Assembly (NCBI GenBank): GCA_050247895.1
Contig: JBFWTJ010000222.1
Location: 1-6,461 of the forward strand
Origin: CAVPEW01 sp050247895
Lineage (GTDB): Bacteria; Actinomycetota; Acidimicrobiia; Acidimicrobiales; VFJN01
Direction of reading: 5' to 3'
Length of the DNA: 6,461 nucleotides
Position 1 is the stretch's first letter. Every line of letters begins with the position of its first letter. This document shows positions 1 to 4,262 of the stretch, piece after piece. The translations under genes were made by a program, and so were the position numbers. The notes under the pieces are model-generated. The model was not told where the DNA came from. It ran no database searches and saw only the letters and a list, made by a program, of their open reading frames with translations.

Positions 1-1
1 G

Positions 2-193
2 CCCTCACCCGACACGGGTGTCCCCTCCGGCACCGCCGAGCCGCGTCCCGCTCCCCCCTCGGCCACACCTCCGCCCTCTCCTGGCGACCGGGGCGGTGTG
101 CCGCGCCCGACCCACCTTGCGGCGCCGCCCTCACCCGACCCGGAGATCCCGTCCACCACCGCCGAGCCGCGACCTGCTCCGACGTCGGCCACC
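2..193 (+). repeat. Two diverged copies of a 66-nt coding unit, offset 126 nt
   Basis: Positions 2-67 and 128-193 both begin ccctcacccgac and share the central block accgccgagccgcg. They encode 22-residue segments that match at 17 positions by direct comparison. The offset of 126 nt (42 codons) preserves the frame, which supports the upstream extension of this gene. More copies may lie outside the window. Confidence 0.7.
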
Positions 194-451
194 GGCACCC
201 CCGAGCCCCGACGCGTCCGTGCCGGGGCGGGTCCGGCGCCCGAGCCCGACCCGGCGCCCGACAGGGCGGGTGGCCGGCGGGCGCGGCGGGAGCGGCCCGT
301 CATCGTCCGGCTCGGCGTGCCCTGGTGGGTGCGGCTGCGGGCGCTGGCCGGCCTGGCCGTCGTGGTGGTGCTCCTCGGCGTGCTCCTGGCCGCCGGGGTC
401 GGCCTGGCCCTGGCCGTGGTCCAGTCGATCCTCGACGGGGCCCTGCGCTGA
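2..451 (+). CDS. Pro-rich protein with one C-terminal membrane helix, 5' end outside window
   Basis: The reading frame is open from the first bases of the window to TGA at 449-451, so the N-terminus lies upstream; 149 residues are visible. The first ~90 residues are dominated by Pro, Ala, Ser, Thr and charged residues and contain two copies of a 22-residue unit (PSPD...TAEPRPAP.SAT). A basic stretch (GGRRARRERP) and WWVRLR follow, then a strongly hydrophobic segment at about visible residues 115-139 (LAGLAVVVVLLGVLLAAGVG and onward) and a tail of about ten residues. The positive charges before the helix suggest a cytoplasmic Pro-rich domain with the helix as a C-terminal anchor. A GTG at 98 could be an internal start, but the repeat unit before it is in the same frame, so I prefer a longer gene. 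No catalytic domain is visible and I do not recognise the family. The HEAT-repeat gene follows directly and is probably co-transcribed. Confidence 0.72.
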   Translation, partial: PSPDTGVPSGTAEPRPAPPSATPPPSPGDRGGVPRPTHLAAPPSPDPEIPSTTAEPRPAPTSATGTPEPRRVRAGAGPAPEPDPAPDRAGGRRARRERPVIVRLGVPWWVRLRALAGLAVVVVLLGVLLAAGVGLALAVVQSILDGALR

Positions 452-1047
452 CCGGTCGCCGGGACCCCGGGCTCGGCGACGTCGTCCTGGCCGGCCACGC
501 GGGAGACGAGACCGCAGCTCGCGCCGGGCTCGCCGCCGCCGAGCCCAAGGTCCGGGCCGCCGCCCTCGGCGCGCTCGAGCGGATGGGCCGGCTCACCGGC
601 GCCGACCTCGCCACCGCCCTGGCCGACCCCGCGCCCGGCGTCCGGCGCCGGGCCTGCGAGGCCGTGGCCCACCGCCCCGGCGACGGTCCGCCCTCCCTGC
701 TCGCCGTGCTGGACGACCCCGACGCCACCGTCGTGGAGGTCGCGGCGTGGGCCACGGGCGAGCGCCGGCCCCCCGAGCCCGGTGCGGTCGAGGTCCTCGC
801 CGCCCTGACCACCGGCCACGACGACCCCCTGGTGCGCGAGGCGGCCGTCGCCGCGCTCGGCGCGGTCGGCGACCCGGCCGGGCTGCCCGCCATCCTGGCC
901 GCCACCGGCGACCGGGCCACCGTGCGGCGCCGGGCCGTCATCGCCCTCGCCCCCTTCGAGGGCCCCGACGTCGACGCCGCCCTCGAGCGGGCCCGCGGCG
1001 ACCGGGACTGGCAGGTCCGCCAGGCGGCCGAGGACCTCTCGTCGTGA
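448..1047 (+). CDS. HEAT-repeat protein
   Basis: About 199 residues if read from the CTG at 448. The protein is a series of short paired helices typical of HEAT/PBS-lyase-type repeats. Recurrent cores include PKVRAAALGALERMG (about residues 33-47), PGVRRRACEAVAHRPGD (63-79), TVVEVAAWATGE (94-105), PLVREAAVAALGAVGDPAG (127-145), ATVRRRAVIALAPFEGP (157-173) and WQVRQAAEDL (188-197). HEAT arrays usually act as protein-binding scaffolds; no enzyme domain, signal peptide or membrane helix is visible, so a cytoplasmic adaptor role is inference. The start is uncertain: no ATG, GTG or TTG lies in this frame between the GTG at 325 and the first repeats. CTG at 448 would overlap the previous gene's TGA by 4 nt (CTGA), the spacing seen in coupled genes. 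Starting at 325 would put about 120 nt inside the membrane-helix coding region and give a low-complexity Arg/Gly/Pro leader, which looks like out-of-frame translation. Confidence 0.82.
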   Translation: MTGRRDPGLGDVVLAGHAGDETAARAGLAAAEPKVRAAALGALERMGRLTGADLATALADPAPGVRRRACEAVAHRPGDGPPSLLAVLDDPDATVVEVAAWATGERRPPEPGAVEVLAALTTGHDDPLVREAAVAALGAVGDPAGLPAILAATGDRATVRRRAVIALAPFEGPDVDAALERARGDRDWQVRQAAEDLSS

Positions 1048-1065
1048 CCTGACCGGCCGACCGGG

Positions 1066-1086
1066 CCGGACCCGGTCCGGGTCCGG
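1066..1086. terminator. Perfect inverted repeat between convergent genes, candidate bidirectional terminator
   Basis: CCGGACCCGG (1066-1075) is followed after one base by its exact reverse complement CCGGGTCCGG (1077-1086). This can fold as a 9-bp GC hairpin with a 3-nt loop on either strand. It lies between the stop of the HEAT gene (1047) and the stop of mreB (1114). There is no T-tract, as is common in high-GC actinobacteria. A second weak stem, GGGTC 1092-1096 with GACCC 1106-1110, lies nearby. Function is inferred from position and symmetry. Confidence 0.55.
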
Positions 1087-1113
1087 CTCGGGGGTCGGGA
1101 CCGTGGACCCGCC

Positions 1114-2118
1114 CTAGCGGCGGGAGCCCATGAACATCACCTTGAGCTGGTCGTAGGCCTCGATGCAGCGACCGGCGCCGAGCACGACGCACTCGAGGGG
1201 CGCCTCGACCAGGTGCACGGGGATGTCGGTCTCCCGGGCGATGCGCTCGTCGAGACCGGCGAGCAGGCCGCCCCCTCCGACCAGGTGCATGCCGTTGAGG
1301 ATGATGTCCTGGGCCAGCTCGGGCGGGCTCTGGCCCAGGCACGCGATGACCGACTCGACCACCGCCGACACCGCCTCCTCCAGCGCCTCCCGCACCTCCT
1401 CGGGCGACAGGATGACGGTCTTGGGCAGGCCGCTCATCAGGTCCCGCCCCCGGACCTCGGCCTTCACCTGGTCGCGCACCGGCCAGGCGGAGCCGATGGC
1501 CAGCTTGATGTCCTCGGCCGTGCGCTCGCCGACCGCGATCCCGTACTCGCGCCGGACGAAGGTCTGGATTGCCCCGTCGAAGTCGAAGGACCCGACGCGC
1601 ACCGCCTCCAGGGCCACGACGCCCCCGAGCGAGATCAACGCCGTCTCGGAGGTACCGCCGCCGACGTCGATGACCATGTTGGCCACCGGTTCGTGGATGG
1701 GCAGGCCGGCCCCGATCGCCGCGGCCATGGGCTGCTCGAGGAGCTGGGCGTCGGCCGCGCCGGCCCGTCGGGCCGCCTCGGTCACCGCCCGTCGCTCGAC
1801 CTCGGTGATGGCCGACGGCACGCAGATCACCACCCGGGGCCGGTTGAACCGGTTCACCCCGACCCGGTGGAGCAGCAGCCGGATCATGCGCTGGGTGATC
1901 TCGAAGTCGGTGATGGCGCCCTGGCGCAGGGGCCGCACGGCGATGATGTAGCCGGGGGTCCGGCCGATCATCTGCCACGCCTCGTGGCCCATGGCCAGCA
2001 CGTCCTGCGTGCGCTCGTTGAGGGCGATCACCGTCGGCTCGTTGAGCACGATGCCCCGGCCGCGCTCGTAGACCAGCGTGTTGGCCGTGCCCAGGTCGAT
2101 GGCCAGGTCGCGGGCCAC
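1114..2118 (-). CDS. mreB: MreB-family actin homologue with altered catalytic site
   Basis: 334 residues from GTG at 2118 (VARDLAIDLGTANTLVYERG), the usual MreB length. MreB binds ATP, polymerises under the membrane and directs cell-wall synthesis. Visible actin-fold motifs are phosphate-1 DLGTANT (residues 8-14), phosphate-2 VIDVGGGTSE (149-158), IGERTAEDIK-like AVGERTAEDIK (195-205) and the adenosine loop LVGGGGLLAGL (279-289). NRPRVVICVPSAITEVERRA (91-111) is typical of the family. Two departures stand out when compared with remembered T. maritima MreB: LLEQPMAAAIG has Gln129 where the family has EEP with the catalytic Glu, and the conserved Gly-Asp before DEAI is Ser177-Phe178 (VGSFDFDGAI). 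The fold looks intact, so ATP binding is likely but hydrolysis may be weak or changed. It is the last gene of a three-gene operon, starting 2 nt after the stop of the 60-aa membrane protein. mreC, mreD and rodA are not adjacent, so it may be an MreB/Mbl paralogue rather than the main mreB. Confidence 0.93.
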   Translation of the reverse strand: MARDLAIDLGTANTLVYERGRGIVLNEPTVIALNERTQDVLAMGHEAWQMIGRTPGYIIAVRPLRQGAITDFEITQRMIRLLLHRVGVNRFNRPRVVICVPSAITEVERRAVTEAARRAGAADAQLLEQPMAAAIGAGLPIHEPVANMVIDVGGGTSETALISLGGVVALEAVRVGSFDFDGAIQTFVRREYGIAVGERTAEDIKLAIGSAWPVRDQVKAEVRGRDLMSGLPKTVILSPEEVREALEEAVSAVVESVIACLGQSPPELAQDIILNGMHLVGGGGLLAGLDERIARETDIPVHLVEAPLECVVLGAGRCIEAYDQLKVMFMGSRR

Positions 2119-2120
2119 CG

Positions 2121-2303
2121 CTACCGCCCGTCCCGTTGACGCCGGCCGCGCTCGTCCTCGCGGGGCGCGAGGGCCTGCATCTCGCGCTGGAAGTCGCGGA
2201 TCCCCGAGTCGTACGTGGTCGGCGACCGGTGCCGCAGCCACAGCGCCAGGGTCCCGGCCACCGAGACGACGAACGCGATGAGCAGGAAGACCAGGGGGCT
2301 CAT
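2121..2303 (-). CDS. 60-aa single-pass membrane protein
   Basis: Starts at ATG 2303, which overlaps the moaE stop in an ATGA arrangement, with GAGG about 8 nt upstream inside moaE; it ends with TAG at 2123-2121. Residues 3-23 (PLVFLLIAFVVSVAGTLALWL) form one hydrophobic helix, followed by RHR. By the positive-inside rule the C-terminal ~35 residues should be cytoplasmic. That tail holds a short amphipathic segment, DSGIRDFQREMQALAP (residues 32-47), followed by a highly charged Arg/Asp/Glu end. I do not recognise a named family. Its position, overlapping moaE and ending 2 nt before mreB, makes it likely to be translated with both. A membrane adaptor for MreB is a reasonable guess from topology and neighbour, but nothing in the sequence proves it. 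Confidence 0.8.
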   Translation of the reverse strand: MSPLVFLLIAFVVSVAGTLALWLRHRSPTTYDSGIRDFQREMQALAPREDERGRRQRDGR

Positions 2304-2782
2304 CCGACCGGCCTCGCCACGTGCTGGGCCTCGAGGCCCCAGCTCCGCCCCTCGGCCCAGGTCTCCCGCTTCCAGATCGGCACCGTGGCCTTCAGCTCGT
2401 CGATGCCCCGGCGTGCCGCCTCGAACGCCGCGTCGCGGTGCGGCGAGGCGACCGCCACCACCACCGCGGCGTCGCCCGGCTCCAATCGGCCGACCCGGTG
2501 CAGCAGCGCGATCCGGCCCAGCTCCGGCCAGCGGGCCCGCAGGCCGTCGGCCACCGCGGCCAGGCGCGGCACGACCTGCTCCTCGTAGGCCTCGTACTCG
2601 AGGACCTCCACACCCGGGCGTCCCGGGCTGTGGTCGCGCGCCGTGCCCGTGAAGCAGACCGCGGCCCCGCAGTCGTGCCGGACGACCCAGGTCTGCGCAC
2701 GGGCCACGGGCAGCTCGACCCCCGACAGGCCGAGCCACGTGTCACCCCCCGCCGGCGGCTCCAGCCCCTCCGTTGCCTGCAT
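2300..2782 (-). CDS. moaE: Molybdopterin synthase catalytic (large) subunit MoaE
   Basis: 160 residues from ATG 2782. MoaE, with thiocarboxylated MoaD, inserts two sulfurs into cyclic pyranopterin monophosphate to make molybdopterin in the cytoplasm. Family hallmarks in order: FTGTARDHSPG (residues 44-54) with the conserved Arg49, LEYEAYEE (61-68), HRVGRLEPGDAAVVVAV (95-111), SPHRDAAFEA (113-122), and DELKATVPIWKRE (128-140). In the last motif Lys131 and Lys138 match E. coli Lys119 and Lys126, as recalled from that sequence. The body aligns over its full length; the extra ~15 N-terminal residues relative to E. coli are low-complexity. A -10-like TACAGT lies 7 nt upstream of the ATG, so the transcript may be leaderless; a GGAG also sits very close to the start. 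The gene heads the operon with the 60-aa protein and mreB. No moaD or other molybdenum cofactor gene is in the window. Confidence 0.95.
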   Translation of the reverse strand: MQATEGLEPPAGGDTWLGLSGVELPVARAQTWVVRHDCGAAVCFTGTARDHSPGRPGVEVLEYEAYEEQVVPRLAAVADGLRARWPELGRIALLHRVGRLEPGDAAVVVAVASPHRDAAFEAARRGIDELKATVPIWKRETWAEGRSWGLEAQHVARPVG

Positions 2783-2789
2783 CGCTCCA

Positions 2790-2795
2790 ACTGTA
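2790..2795 (-). promoter_or_regulatory. Candidate -10 box TACAGT for leaderless moaE transcript
   Basis: On the minus strand TACAGT is separated by 7 nt from the moaE ATG at 2782, so transcription would begin at or next to the start codon. This TANNNT plus 6-7 nt plus start spacing is common in actinobacteria. No convincing -35 hexamer is visible. Confidence 0.42.
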
Positions 2796-2861
2796 CGCGG
2801 CGGCCTGCGCGATCCTCCCTCGTCGCCGCGACCGCGCGGCCACCTGCGCCCGGACGACCGC

Positions 2862-2867
2862 TACGGT
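2862..2867 (+). promoter_or_regulatory. Candidate -10 box TACGGT for leaderless 78-aa protein
   Basis: TACGGT is followed after 7 nt by GTG at 2875. This mirrors the moaE arrangement on the other strand and favours the GTG at 2875 over the in-frame GTG at 2866, which overlaps the box. No Shine-Dalgarno sequence precedes either GTG, and no clear -35 is visible. Confidence 0.42.
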
Positions 2868-2874
2868 GCGCGTC

Positions 2875-3111
2875 GTGGTTGGCGACGACCCGGACGACGA
2901 CGGGCCCGTCCCGGTCCTGCTCCCGCCGGAGGACCGGCTGTGGCGGCACCCCTCCGAGATGGGCCGGGCCCGGTCGGACGCGCTGCGCCGGGCCGTCGAG
3001 CGGCGCCAGGCGATCGAGCTCGCCGCGGCCCGCGCCCCGGCCGGCCCGGTGGAGCCGGTGGACGCGGGGTGGGTGGAGGCGACCGGGCCGGCCGAGAGCC
3101 ACCACGCCTGA
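2875..3111 (+). CDS. 78-aa acidic/charged protein with RLWRHPSE motif
   Basis: 78 residues from GTG 2875 to TGA 3109-3111. The N-terminus is acidic (VVGDDPDDDGPVPV), followed by LLPPEDRLWRHPSEMGR (residues 15-31). The rest is an Arg/Ala/Glu-rich predicted helix (about 32-53) and a Pro/Ala-rich tail. I recall the PP.DRLWRHPSE segment as an N-terminal cytoplasmic motif of larger acidimicrobial proteins, notably membrane-anchored trypsin-like (DegP/HtrA type) proteases. Here no membrane helix or protease domain follows, so the motif stands almost alone. It may be a minimal adaptor sharing a binding motif with those proteins, or a remnant of a larger gene. It is monocistronic, divergent from moaE and convergent with the SDR gene. 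The candidate -10 at 2862 suggests a leaderless mRNA. Function unknown. Confidence 0.75.
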   Translation: MVGDDPDDDGPVPVLLPPEDRLWRHPSEMGRARSDALRRAVERRQAIELAAARAPAGPVEPVDAGWVEATGPAESHHA

Positions 3112-3127
3112 CCGGGCTCGGGCCCGG
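3112..3127. terminator. Hairpin between convergent genes, candidate bidirectional terminator
   Basis: CCGGGC (3112-3117), loop TCGG, then GCCCGG (3122-3127) form a perfect 6-bp stem. It begins immediately after the TGA of the 78-aa gene and ends 6 nt before the stop of the SDR gene. There is no T-tract. The terminator role is inferred from position. Confidence 0.45.
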
Positions 3128-3133
3128 GCCGGC

Positions 3134-4171
3134 TCACCCGGGACGACGGGTGCGCTGGCGGACCAGGCCGACCAGCCCGGCACCGAGGGCGACGACGCCC
3201 GCCGCGGAGGCGCCCAGCGCCAGCTCCTGACGGCGACGGGGGCTGATCGAGCTCAACGGCCCGGCCCGGTGGGCGGCCACGAAGGCCTCCTCGTTGCTGC
3301 GCCGCGGCTGCCACCCCTCGGCCTTGATCCGGTCGTTGGCCACCACCCAGGGGTGCACGGTGTACGGCAGCAGCTCGGGCGGGGTCGGTGCCAGGTGCCA
3401 GCGCCACCGGGCCCGGGCCACCTTCAGGGCGGCTCGCTCGGGCAGGCGCAGGCGGGGCCCGCCGGCCAGGGCCCGCACGGTCTCGCCCGGGATCCAGCCG
3501 TCGGGGGCGACGTTGCGGGGCCCGTCCAGGTGGGCCCGGCGGGCCAGGTCGACGGCCGAGGCCAGGTCGTCGAGGTGCAGGAACTGCGCCGGGGGGTCGA
3601 CGTCGGACACCGGCACCGGGCCCCGCGACAGCGCCCGGGCCAACCAGCCCGGGTGGTCGTCGGCGACGACGGGGGCCGGGCGGACCAGCGTGGCCGTGCG
3701 GCCGGGACGGGCGTCGCGCCACTCCCGGGCCAGGCGCTCGACCTCGGCCTTCTCCGCCGCGTGGACCACGCCCGGGTTGGGCCGCAGGGGCGCGTCCTCG
3801 GTGAGCGGGACGGGGTTGTTGGCCCAGGCGCCGTAGGCCGCGGCGCTGGACATGAGCACCACGTGCTCGACGCCGGCCTGCTCGACGCCCTCCAGCACCC
3901 GGCCGACCAGGTCGGCGTCGGGCAGGTCGTCGGGCCGCGGCACCAGCCGCGTCGACTGGGCCAGGTGCAGGACCTCGGTGCCGGACTCGAACAGCTCGGC
4001 CAACGACCCGGTGGCCAGGTCGGCCACCCGGGACCGCACCTTGGGGTGGGTCGGTGCCACGGCCCGCCGGTCGACGGCCACGACCTCGTCGACCTCGGGG
4101 TCGGCCGCGGCCAGCTCGCACACCGCCCGGCCCAGGGCGCTCGCCGCACCCGTCACCACGACCGTGGTCAC
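3134..4171 (-). CDS. Atypical extended SDR / NAD-dependent epimerase-like protein with C-terminal membrane anchor
   Basis: 345 residues from GTG 4171, which is preceded by a strong purine-rich ribosome binding site. The N-terminal Rossmann fold shows VTTVVVTGAASALGRAV (residues 1-17), DEVVAVDRR (28-36) with an acidic residue at the end of beta-2 as in NAD-binding members, and VLHLAQ (67-72). The active-site strand VVLMSSAAAYG (104-114) keeps the Ser, but the usual YxxxK is H137-A-A-E-K141, so the catalytic Tyr is missing. FLHLDDLASAVDLA (197-210) and RNVAPDGWIPGETV (219-232) match the substrate-side region of extended SDRs. After a 60-80-residue extension with many Arg/Trp comes PRRRQ and a hydrophobic helix at about 316-336, then RQRTRRPG. 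The protein is therefore probably anchored to the inner membrane face by its tail. Substrate unknown; sugar or lipid head groups would be guesses. An actinobacterial subgroup with degenerate YxxxK exists in memory (GalE2-like), so this may be a family trait. Confidence 0.88.
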   Translation of the reverse strand: MTTVVVTGAASALGRAVCELAAADPEVDEVVAVDRRAVAPTHPKVRSRVADLATGSLAELFESGTEVLHLAQSTRLVPRPDDLPDADLVGRVLEGVEQAGVEHVVLMSSAAAYGAWANNPVPLTEDAPLRPNPGVVHAAEKAEVERLAREWRDARPGRTATLVRPAPVVADDHPGWLARALSRGPVPVSDVDPPAQFLHLDDLASAVDLARRAHLDGPRNVAPDGWIPGETVRALAGGPRLRLPERAALKVARARWRWHLAPTPPELLPYTVHPWVVANDRIKAEGWQPRRSNEEAFVAAHRAGPLSSISPRRRQELALGASAAGVVALGAGLVGLVRQRTRRPG

Positions 4172-4178
4172 CGGTGCG

Positions 4179-4187
4179 CCCTCCCCC
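4179..4187 (-). promoter_or_regulatory. Shine-Dalgarno sequence for the SDR gene
   Basis: On the minus strand GGGGGAGGG ends 7 nt before GTG 4171. This is the clearest ribosome binding site in the window. It fixes the start at 4171 rather than at an upstream in-frame TTG at 4240, which would add a 23-residue Arg/Pro/Gly leader that encodes this site. Confidence 0.7.
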
Positions 4188-4250
4188 GTGCCGGCACCGC
4201 CGGGCGGAGCGCGCCGTCTCGGACCACGCGGGGTCGCCAAGCCATCCCCC

Positions 4251-4256
4251 TAGGCT
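4251..4256 (+). promoter_or_regulatory. Candidate -10 box TAGGCT for leaderless DUF2342-type gene
   Basis: TAGGCT is followed after 6 nt (gcccgt) by GTG at 4263, the spacing expected for transcription starting at the first codon. No Shine-Dalgarno sequence lies just upstream of this GTG. No clear -35 hexamer is visible. Confidence 0.5.
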
Positions 4257-4262
4257 GCCCGT

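Noticed and set aside
98..100. GTG at 98 as the start of the first gene
   Set aside because: There is no good ribosome binding site, and a copy of the 22-residue repeat lies upstream in the same open frame.
938..1978. Open frame overlapping mreB on the same strand
   Set aside because: MreB motifs lie in the other frame over the whole length; this one gives only Arg/Gly/Pro-rich sequence.
4172..4240. TTG start at 4240 for the SDR gene
   Set aside because: It adds an Arg/Pro/Gly leader before the Rossmann beta strand, and the strong GGGGGAGGG site 7 nt before GTG 4171 fixes the start there.
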